A DNA stretch of 22,472 bases from an uncultured Dorea sp. GTDB lineage: Bacteria > Bacillota_A > Clostridia > Lachnospirales > Lachnospiraceae. A model generated the notes under the pieces. The model made no database searches and was not told where the DNA came from. It worked only from the letters and a program-made list of their open reading frames with translations. Location: contig CAJTRM010000037.1 of assembly GCA_910578865.1 (NCBI GenBank), forward strand, positions 1-22,472. Reading direction: 5' to 3'. Positions 1 to 6,094 of the stretch are shown here, piece by piece (position 1 is the stretch's first letter; each line of letters begins with the position of its first letter). The position numbers and the translations under genes are program-made.

Positions 1-20
1 AAAACATTTGTTGTCAAGGT

Positions 21-758
21 TCAGTTCTTGGCTACGAGTTTTATTTTCGTAGCAAAGGTTCCGTCTTTTTTGTATTTTACATACGGATTCTGAAGGGGAT
101 TCAGATCAATGGCACATCCTCTCGCGTGGTTGGACAGATGATCTGTTCCCGGTACCACACGGTAATTGAAGGCAGATGTGTTGTTGTTCTCAATAGATGC
201 AGTATCTGAGTCCACGCCGTTCCCCACCCAGAATCTGTCCAGAAGATACATAGACTGTATTTCGTATTCCACAGCAAAAAGCTCCTGAAAGATATTCCTG
301 CAGTCCTCCGCAATTTTTTCATTGACGATCAATTCTCCCACCTGGATCTCATGATCATAATTGTAGTGAAGCACTTTCAGATACCTCAGATCCTGAAGGC
401 CGATATTATTATTTTCTGTATATGATTTCCCATTTATATACAGAAAAATATCTTCGTCAATCTCCTGGACTGTAAAATACATAGAGATCTGTTCAAGATT
501 AAGGCTCTCCTGCTGTATCAATGTTCCTGCATCTATGTCCTTAATGCTTGTCAGCGGAACAACTGCATCCGACAGGAGGGTATCATCCGTTGCTTTTACA
601 CTATTCTGCGCCTCTTTCACCTGAGGGACATCTTCCTGCCATATTTTTACGCAGGCCAATATACTTACAAGGCAGACGAAACATACAATTCTGATACCCC
701 ATCGATGCCCTCCGGCACGATATCTGCTTTTCTTTCCCCTTGCCATTCTCTTTTTCAC
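21..758 (-). CDS. M15-family D,D-carboxypeptidase-like protein, C-terminally truncated
   Basis: The 245-residue product has a basic N-terminus, one hydrophobic segment at about residues 22-38, a linker, and then an M15 peptidase-type domain. Residues 193-227 carry the family's NTSAFNYR segment and the zinc-binding S-x-H-x-x-G-x-A-x-D motif (S209, H211, G214, D218), followed by NPLQNPYV. Complete homologues normally run about 40 residues further, to a segment ending in a second His-containing zinc-ligand motif (HFEK type). Here that part is missing and the protein ends in an unrelated Lys-rich tail. It is therefore probably inactive, or broken by an event at the left edge. The GTG start is chosen because AGGAG lies 6 nt upstream. 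That Shine-Dalgarno directly follows the stop of the upstream zinc-ribbon gene, so the two are probably translationally coupled. If intact, it would trim peptidoglycan stem peptides outside the membrane. Confidence 0.75.
   Translation of the reverse strand: MKKRMARGKKSRYRAGGHRWGIRIVCFVCLVSILACVKIWQEDVPQVKEAQNSVKATDDTLLSDAVVPLTSIKDIDAGTLIQQESLNLEQISMYFTVQEIDEDIFLYINGKSYTENNNIGLQDLRYLKVLHYNYDHEIQVGELIVNEKIAEDCRNIFQELFAVEYEIQSMYLLDRFWVGNGVDSDTASIENNNTSAFNYRVVPGTDHLSNHARGCAIDLNPLQNPYVKYKKDGTFATKIKLVAKN
27..57. repeat. 11-bp imperfect inverted repeat in the aberrant 3' end of the M15 gene
   Basis: Arms 27-37 and 47-57 pair over 11 bp with one mismatch (position 30 against 54) around a 9-nt loop. 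The hairpin lies within the last codons of the truncated M15 gene, in the part that does not match the family. No T-run follows on either strand, so it is not a classical terminator. It may be part of an element that interrupted the gene, but this is only inference. Confidence 0.5.
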
Positions 759-770
759 TCTATTCTCCTG

Positions 771-1589
771 CTACTGTGTCGATCCATATATCTCTATTCC
801 GGCAATACAAGCATCATTCCACTTTGTACTGCTTCCCTGGTAAACATCCTTGATCGTAAGCTGAATCTCTGATGTAGGGCATGGATCGGAAAATGCGATC
901 CAATGCTCTGCCTTCGCATCCGGAAATACAATCAAAGATGTAGAATTATCTGTGCGGATCTCCAGCATTTTCGGTCTGTTATTCTGCCAGTAATAATCCT
1001 CTGTCCTCCAGTTCCCAAGCTTAAAAGACATGTATTTCACCTTACATTCACGGTCAAACCGGAAGGTCAGGCCCTCGCCGATCCCATTCCCCGGCACACC
1101 CTCCTGCCAGGAAGTCTCGTCTTTTCCATCCAGTACCATATCAGCGCTATTATCATGTCCATTCTGGTCAATCACAGAGGTGGCTGAGGCGGAAGCCACA
1201 CCAAGTCTGACATATGGCTCGACGCTTGCCGGTGTACTGATCAGATCCGCAGAAATCACTGCGGGAACGTCCTCTTCTGTCGCGTCATCCTCTCTGGTCT
1301 CTGTTTCCTTCTCTTCTTCATCCATTTTTTCTGTCTGGTTTTTTACAGTTTCCTGCCCGGAGGAAGCTTTCTCTTCGGACTTTCTCCCCGACACAAAGAA
1401 ATACGCTCCTACGCCCAGCAAAAGAGAAACTACCACGATCAAAATAACTATTACAACCGGCATGTTTGACTTTTTCTCACGCTTCTCATAGCCGGACTCT
1501 TCTTCAGGTTCCTCCCATACTCTGGCCCCACATTCCGGGCAGAATACAGAATCATCCTCTAATTTTTCTCCACAATTCGGACACCACAT
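771..1589 (-). CDS. Zinc-ribbon, single-pass membrane protein with C-terminal discoidin/NADase-type glycan-binding-like domain
   Basis: The product has 272 residues. A short zinc ribbon (Cys3, Cys6, Cys17, Cys20 in two CPxC knuckles) is followed by an acidic/basic linker and one transmembrane helix at about 43-66. A very Glu/Lys/Thr-rich spacer spans about 70-108, and a beta-rich C-terminal domain spans about 125-270. The C-terminal pattern (ASSxL-like start, a DGKDETSWQEGVPGNGIG core, and an IAGIEIYG end) resembles the F5/8-type C or NADase-type glycan-binding domains found on zinc-ribbon proteins of Clostridia. The likely topology is cytosolic ribbon and extracytoplasmic binding domain. The ATG at 1589 is preferred over an upstream in-frame start because an AAAGGAAAG ribosome binding site sits directly before it. 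It lies 12 nt upstream of the M15 peptidase start, consistent with an operon of surface proteins. Ligand unknown. Confidence 0.72.
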   Translation of the reverse strand: MWCPNCGEKLEDDSVFCPECGARVWEEPEEESGYEKREKKSNMPVVIVILIVVVSLLLGVGAYFFVSGRKSEEKASSGQETVKNQTEKMDEEEKETETREDDATEEDVPAVISADLISTPASVEPYVRLGVASASATSVIDQNGHDNSADMVLDGKDETSWQEGVPGNGIGEGLTFRFDRECKVKYMSFKLGNWRTEDYYWQNNRPKMLEIRTDNSTSLIVFPDAKAEHWIAFSDPCPTSEIQLTIKDVYQGSSTKWNDACIAGIEIYGSTQ

Positions 1590-1628
1590 GATTTTTCTTT
1601 CCTTTTCTCTGATTGTTTTTATCAACGT

Positions 1629-2852
1629 TTATTTTAAGATTACTCTCCGGAAATTTTTCTTTCCTTTCTTCACGACTATCCCTTCTGTTCCTATGTCATC
1701 CACTGTAAATACTGCATAAATATCCGTGATCTTCTCACCGTCCACAGATACTCCTCCCTGCTGTACTGCACGGCGCGCCTCAGATTTGGACGGGACAAGC
1801 TCTCCTTTTACAAGCATGGTCAGTATGTCAATCTTCCCATCTGTCAGATCATCCTCCGTCAGCTCTGTTGTGGGCATATCTGCCGACACTCCCTGACTGA
1901 ACAGTGCTCTTGCGGCTTCCTGCGCCTTCTTCGCTTCTTCCTCTCCATGAACCAGCTTTGTAAGCTCGTACGCAAGGATTTCTTTGGCAGTATTCAACTG
2001 GGCGCCTTCCCAGGCATCCATCTTATCAATCTCATTGAGCGGAAGGAAAGTAAGCATCCGAATACATTTCAGCACATCTGCATCTGCTACATTCCTCCAA
2101 TATTGATAAAACTCAAACGGTGTCGTTTTCTCCGGATCAAGCCATACTGCCCCGCTTTGTGTCTTTCCCATCTTCTTTCCTTCCGAATTGAGAAGAAGGG
2201 TGATCGTCATAGCACTGGCATTTTTGCCAAGCTTGCGTCGGATCAACTCCGTACCGCCAAGCATATTGCTCCACTGATCGTCTCCGCCAAACTGGAGATT
2301 ACACCCGTAATTCTGGAATAAAGCATAAAAATCGTAGCTCTGCATGATCATATAATTGAATTCCAAGAAGCTTAGCCCTTTCTCCATCCTCTGCTTGTAA
2401 CATTCTGCCGTCAACATACGGTTCACACTAAAATGTGGCCCGACCTCCCGCAGCAGATCCACATAATTCAGATCCAGAAGCCAGTCCGCATTATTTACCA
2501 TCAGAGCTTTCCCTTCCGAAAAGTCAATGAATCTGCTCATCTGTCTCTTAAAGCAGTCACAATTATGCTGTATCATTTCCGGCGTCATCATAGAGCGCAT
2601 ATCTGACCGTCCGGACGGATCTCCGATGTAGGCCGTACCGCCGCCGATCAGCGCAATAGGTTTGTTTCCGGCCTCCTGCAGACGCTTCATCAGGCACAGC
2701 GCCATAAAGTGCCCCACATGAAGGCTGTCCGCCGTCGGGTCAAACCCAATATAAAAGGTTGCCTTTCCATTGTTCACCAGTTCCCTGATTTCTTCCTCAT
2801 CTGTTACCTGCGCGATCAGGCCCCTTGCCTGCAATTCCTCATATATTCCCAT
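1629..2852 (-). CDS. tyrS: Tyrosine--tRNA ligase
   Basis: Class I aminoacyl-tRNA synthetase that charges tRNA-Tyr in the cytosol. The product has 407 residues, the normal length for bacterial TyrS. Visible landmarks are YIGFDPTADSLHVGH, containing the HIGH-equivalent HVGH at 45-48; the tyrosine-pocket segment GGDDQWSN at 189-196; the KMSKS-equivalent KMGKT at 227-231; and a C-terminal S4 RNA-binding domain at roughly 345-405 (SKSEARRAVQQGGVSVDG). The ATG at 2852 is used because AAAGGAG precedes it by 6 nt; the 12 extra in-frame residues upstream lie in the leader. It is a single-gene transcription unit with its own promoter and a T-box leader, so expression should rise when tRNA-Tyr is uncharged. 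Confidence 0.97.
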   Translation of the reverse strand: MGIYEELQARGLIAQVTDEEEIRELVNNGKATFYIGFDPTADSLHVGHFMALCLMKRLQEAGNKPIALIGGGTAYIGDPSGRSDMRSMMTPEMIQHNCDCFKRQMSRFIDFSEGKALMVNNADWLLDLNYVDLLREVGPHFSVNRMLTAECYKQRMEKGLSFLEFNYMIMQSYDFYALFQNYGCNLQFGGDDQWSNMLGGTELIRRKLGKNASAMTITLLLNSEGKKMGKTQSGAVWLDPEKTTPFEFYQYWRNVADADVLKCIRMLTFLPLNEIDKMDAWEGAQLNTAKEILAYELTKLVHGEEEAKKAQEAARALFSQGVSADMPTTELTEDDLTDGKIDILTMLVKGELVPSKSEARRAVQQGGVSVDGEKITDIYAVFTVDDIGTEGIVVKKGKKNFRRVILK

Positions 2853-3185
2853 ATTCTTCTCCTTTATTTGTTTATAAATTGAAAACACCCCTATCTTCTC
2901 AGATAAGGGTGAAATCTACGGTTCACGGTACCACCTTAATTTACCGGCAGATACCTGCTGCCGGCCTCAACGCGGCTGTCATTTCCTACAGCCTGTGCAC
3001 GATAACGTGTGCCTGTACGTCACAGCCTACTCGCACATCCTTCTGTATCTCTATGTGCTTTCAGTGTGAAGCTCCGGGACGTATTCATAATCTGTTCCTT
3101 CATGCGCCTCTCATCAGCCGGCTGCTTTCTGTCTGGGTGTACAGGCTACTACTTTTTCCCTTCCAAGCTTTTTTCTATGTTTCTG
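2853..3185 (-). promoter_or_regulatory. T-box leader of tyrS
   Basis: The roughly 330-nt leader between the tyrS promoter and start codon has the T-box layout. It holds an upstream structured region (stem I), the conserved T-box core AAGGTGGTACCGTGAACC at about 2920-2937 (minus strand), and a terminator just before the gene. A plausible tyrosine specifier UAC is read at 3083-3081 in a GAAUACG context. The T-box core can pair with the 5' arm of the terminator (CACCCUU), giving the alternative antiterminator. The T-box and terminator are clear; the specifier assignment is inference. Confidence 0.92.
2886..2911 (-). terminator. T-box attenuator hairpin before tyrS
   Basis: An 11-bp stem (2886-2896 with 2901-2911, one G-U pair) has a 4-nt loop and is followed on the minus strand by TTTTCAATTT. 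It directly follows the T-box core and overlaps the bases needed for the antiterminator, as expected of a T-box attenuator. Confidence 0.88.
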
Positions 3186-3191
3186 ACTGAA

Positions 3192-3220
3192 AGTCTAACG
3201 GATTTGTCGTCCTTTGTCAA
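3192..3220 (-). promoter_or_regulatory. tyrS promoter (sigma-A type)
   Basis: On the minus strand a perfect -35 TTGACA (3220-3215) and a -10 TAGACT (3197-3192) are separated by 17 bp. It begins 15 nt after the stop codon of the DUF5714 gene, so tyrS is transcribed separately from the metal operon. Confidence 0.8.
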
Positions 3221-3235
3221 GAGTCCTTTCGGAGT

Positions 3236-3940
3236 TTATCCGCCGTTGTAGTAAGGACAGTGTTTTTTCAGGCACTGCTGATTCTCCGGTGAATAATCAC
3301 ACAGAATATGTTCCGGAAGTTCCATCTTCACATTCAGTTTCTCATCTACAAACTCTACGGCTGCCCTGGCCGCCGTAAAAGAGTTTCTCTTACAGCATCT
3401 TGGTCCTCCAAGACCGGCAATCTCATCCAGCGCTTTTGCCGTCATTTTATTAGACAACCCCCAGGATCTTCCGGTGAGAGGAGTTGCCTTTGTAATCACA
3501 CTCATAAATATGCCTGCGCTGACAGCAGCGCCGCAGCACCCCCACAAACCACAGGAACCGCCGGGATATTCTCTGCCTCTTGCTCTGACCTCCCGAAGCG
3601 CCTCCTCCAGTTCCACGCTGCCTCCGGCATTATGGTATGCGGTTAACAGGGCCGCGCCTACCATCACGTGATGCTCCGGCCCGTGCATGTAGATATACGG
3701 ATCCTTCATCAGCTCCTGCATGATGAAAACCGGATTTTTAGAATCACTTTTCAGGCATCCTTCTATGATTACCTCAATCCCCTTTTTTCCGTGACATTCA
3801 TCACACACGAAATGCCCTTCCTCGCAGCTTGCATGACTTTCAAACTGCTTATGGCACATCATGCACTCCATCTTCTGTGCCTTTTCATAATATACTACCG
3901 GCCTGCCGCACACCAGGCAGGCCCCTTCTCCTCTTATCAT
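3236..3940 (-). CDS. DUF5714 domain-containing Cys-rich protein
   Basis: The product has 234 residues and function is unknown. The first about 52 residues are a metal-binding region with several Cys/His pairs (CLVCG, CMMCHKQ, CEEGH, CDECH), like a zinc ribbon or rubredoxin-type knuckle. The remainder has further conserved cysteines: GSCGLWGCCGAAVSAG, GGPRCCKRNSF and a C-terminal CLKKHCPYY. The whole pattern matches what I know of DUF5714 proteins of anaerobic Firmicutes and archaea. AGGAGG lies just before the ATG. It is the last gene of an operon behind two CobW-type GTPases (31-nt gap to the previous stop). This suggests a metal- or metallocofactor-dependent role, possibly as a client or carrier, but no reaction can be assigned. 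Confidence 0.8.
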   Translation of the reverse strand: MIRGEGACLVCGRPVVYYEKAQKMECMMCHKQFESHASCEEGHFVCDECHGKKGIEVIIEGCLKSDSKNPVFIMQELMKDPYIYMHGPEHHVMVGAALLTAYHNAGGSVELEEALREVRARGREYPGGSCGLWGCCGAAVSAGIFMSVITKATPLTGRSWGLSNKMTAKALDEIAGLGGPRCCKRNSFTAARAAVEFVDEKLNVKMELPEHILCDYSPENQQCLKKHCPYYNGG

Positions 3941-3970
3941 ATTGTTCCTCCTCGCTATTTACTGCTGATG

Positions 3971-4912
3971 TCAGCCCAGATAGACAATCTCCTCCTCAGG
4001 CTTCTGTGCCGGCTCTATACCGGTCAGATACAGTACCGGCTGCCGGCTGTCCTGATACACAACCGATTCATACTCAAATCTTGCCCGGATTTTTACCCAC
4101 TGTTTTTCAGGAAGTTCTGTTTTCTTATCCATTTTACAGGGATATCCATAGAAACGCATATCGTCTGCACAGCAGGTCATGATCTTACGGACAGGTACGA
4201 ACATATCTTCATCTATCCCCTTGGGGCAAAATACCTGCGCCTTAAATTCAATCTCCTTATGAAGATATGTCTGCGGATGGTCATAGGCATCCACATACCA
4301 GATTCCAAAGTCCGCATCATCAATCACAATCCGTTCACTCTTTACATCATACGGAAGATCGTCCTCTGTAGGTTCGATAATCTTTCCTTCCGGATCTTCA
4401 AATATCAACTGTGCCATCGGATTCTGCACTTTCACCGCCCTCCGGAAACCAGAACGGTCCAGCCGTCTGTCACAGCGATTTACCACGATCAGCTCAGACT
4501 CCGTAAGCTGCTCCATCAGCATATTTTTCATATTTTTCAGGTACAGATCAAGAGTTTCTCCGTTAACCGTAGAATATACGCCGCTGAGCGCCCAATTCCT
4601 CGGATAACGGATACTTAACAGCTCTGCCAGTTTCCACATCCCGTTATATTCAATCACCACCTGTGCCGGACGGTAATTTCTCTCACAGTTTTTAAAAAAC
4701 GCTGCATTCAACTGTTCAAATTTGTCTGCCTTAACCAGCGCCATTTCCTTCTCTTCCAGAAACTCTCGGGGAAAATCTGTCTCCCCTTCCTCGCACAGTA
4801 TCAAAAGAGTCAGCCCCGGCTCAATCCAGTCCTGCTCCATCAATGTCTCTTTTATTAACGTAGACTTCCCACTGTCCAGAAAGCCTGTACAGACAAATAC
4901 CGGCGTCTTCAT
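3971..4912 (-). CDS. CobW-type P-loop GTPase fused to a YcgQ/DUF1980 (TIGR03943)-like domain
   Basis: The product has 313 residues. The N-terminal part is a G3E/CobW-like GTPase with P-loop GFLDSGKST at 10-18, IEYNG in place of the usual EPSG at 88-92, and a base-specificity motif NRCD at 145-148. The metal-binding CxCC motif usual in CobW proteins is absent; the region after the P-loop reads ILCEEGETDF. From about residue 207 the sequence departs from CobW_C. It resembles the C-terminal domain of YcgQ-type proteins: FKAQVFCPKG, VRKIMTCCADDMRFYGYPC and WVKIRARF, ending with an IEPAQKPEEEIVYL-type tail. YcgQ-like proteins partner membrane permeases in zinc-regulated loci of Bacilli. The gene lies 20 nt after its CobW paralogue and 30 nt before the DUF5714 gene. 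The likely role is metal allocation, with the second domain as metal or partner interface. The fusion call is by eye. Confidence 0.78.
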   Translation of the reverse strand: MKTPVFVCTGFLDSGKSTLIKETLMEQDWIEPGLTLLILCEEGETDFPREFLEEKEMALVKADKFEQLNAAFFKNCERNYRPAQVVIEYNGMWKLAELLSIRYPRNWALSGVYSTVNGETLDLYLKNMKNMLMEQLTESELIVVNRCDRRLDRSGFRRAVKVQNPMAQLIFEDPEGKIIEPTEDDLPYDVKSERIVIDDADFGIWYVDAYDHPQTYLHKEIEFKAQVFCPKGIDEDMFVPVRKIMTCCADDMRFYGYPCKMDKKTELPEKQWVKIRARFEYESVVYQDSRQPVLYLTGIEPAQKPEEEIVYLG

Positions 4913-4932
4913 ACATCCCGCATCCTTTCCTG

Positions 4933-5946
4933 CTAAATCCGAAATAATCCCTGTAATTCCTTCTCATCCAGAGCTGTCCCGATGACACACACACGCCCTG
5001 CATAATCAGCCTCACAGTCCCTCAACTCATATTCCCCCGGCACAAGATCAAATTGTTTCCATCCGCCGTCAGACATCTGTATGATTCCTTTGGAGCGCAG
5101 GACTTTCCCGTATCCCTCCGCCTCGGACAACGCCTTCAGGATAAAATCAAGCTCTTCCTCTGTATATTTGCGGGCTGTCTCCCGTCCCCAGCTTGAGAAC
5201 ACCTCGTCTGCATGATGGTGCCCGTCATGGTGATGGCCACAGCATTCTCCGTCATGATGGTGTCCATGACCATGGCCGCAGCACTCTTTGCCGGGATGGT
5301 GTTCATGGCCATGGCCGCATCCACACTCTTTGAAAATCCCTTCAATTTCTGCACCTGCATCCAGAGCGCGGCACACTGCTGCCTTCCCCAATGCCTCCCA
5401 CGGCGTGGATATAATCGCCGCCTTTGGATTGATCTCCCGGAGAAGCTTCACATTCTCTTCAATCTTATCATCCAGGAGCAGCTGTGTGCGGCTGATTACA
5501 ATAGTGGAGGCATGCTCCACCTGATTTCTGTAAAATTCTCCGAAATTCTCCAGATACACTTTTACCCGTTTACCGTCAACCACTGCGACTCGTCCCGCAA
5601 TCTCAATGTCAGCGTCTTTTTTAACCTTCTCGACCGCTTTTACCACATCCGATAGTTTTCCGACCCCGGAAGGCTCAATGATCACCCTGTCCGGTTCATA
5701 TTCTGTAAGAACCTTCTGGAGCGCCTGACTGAAATCTCCCACCAGCGTACAGCAGATACATCCGGAATTCATCTCTGTAACCTCAATTCCCGCATCCTTC
5801 AGGAAACCTCCGTCAATACCAATCTCTCCAAATTCGTTCTCGATCAGCACCAGCTTTTCTCCGGCAAACACCTGCTCAATGAGCTTTTTTATAAATGTTG
5901 TTTTTCCCGCACCCAGAAAGCCTGATATAATATCTACCTTTGTCAT
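4933..5946 (-). CDS. CobW/ZNG1-family metallochaperone GTPase with His/Cys-rich linker
   Basis: The product has 337 residues of the G3E GTPase family, which hands metals such as zinc or cobalt to client proteins at the cost of GTP. The motifs are complete: P-loop GFLGAGKTT at 9-17, the ENEFGEIGID switch at 36-45, the metal site GCICC at 62-66, EPSG at 91-94 and SRTQ at 152-155. A CobW_C-type domain follows from about 250 to the end. Between the two domains, residues 207-246 form a metal-sink linker of about 16 histidines and 6 cysteines arranged in repeated ECCGHGHGHHHDG-like units. Shine-Dalgarno AGAGG precedes the ATG. It is the first gene of the three-gene operon. The metal is not determined by sequence: no Zur-box or cobalamin riboswitch was recognised upstream. 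Confidence 0.9.
   Translation of the reverse strand: MTKVDIISGFLGAGKTTFIKKLIEQVFAGEKLVLIENEFGEIGIDGGFLKDAGIEVTEMNSGCICCTLVGDFSQALQKVLTEYEPDRVIIEPSGVGKLSDVVKAVEKVKKDADIEIAGRVAVVDGKRVKVYLENFGEFYRNQVEHASTIVISRTQLLLDDKIEENVKLLREINPKAAIISTPWEALGKAAVCRALDAGAEIEGIFKECGCGHGHEHHPGKECCGHGHGHHHDGECCGHHHDGHHHADEVFSSWGRETARKYTEEELDFILKALSEAEGYGKVLRSKGIIQMSDGGWKQFDLVPGEYELRDCEADYAGRVCVIGTALDEKELQGLFRI
5209..5328 (-). repeat. Tandem His/Cys-rich coding repeat in the CobW gene
   Basis: Codons 207-246 encode three imperfect units, each starting with ECxCG or ECCG and continuing with a His/Gly run, about 13-15 residues per unit. The DNA is correspondingly repetitive (GGCCATGGCC- and CATGATGG-like motifs) and probably varies in copy number between strains. 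Confidence 0.75.
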
Positions 5947-6023
5947 CAGCTATTACCTCTTTTCTGTAATCGTCCCCCGGCAGACAACAGGCCGCACCAC
6001 TCTTTGCCTACTGAGGATAACGA

Positions 6024-6054
6024 CAGTATTCCCATATTTATCCAGGAAATACTG
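6024..6054. other. Hairpin between hppA and the CobW operon
   Basis: Arms 6024-6033 and 6045-6054 pair over 10 bp (one G-U) around an 11-nt loop, about 40 nt after the hppA stop. No T-run follows on either strand. It may be a weak terminator or an RNA-processing structure in the 148-nt gap. Read-through from hppA into the CobW operon is possible, since only a weak promoter-like TTGAAA-17-TAAAGA is seen between them. Confidence 0.4.
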
Positions 6055-6094
6055 CCGCCTCTTTAAACTACACTATTTTAATTTTCAAATGTTT

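Noticed and set aside
3668..4618. Plus-strand open frame of 316 codons opposite the CobW-DUF1980 and DUF5714 genes
   Set aside because: It lies antisense to well-supported genes, has a low-complexity His/Leu/Arg-rich translation and no ribosome binding site. It is a mirror frame of codon bias.
5947..6094. Cobalamin riboswitch or Zur box upstream of the CobW operon
   Set aside because: The gap is short, no B12-box-like sequence and no Zur-type palindrome could be recognised.
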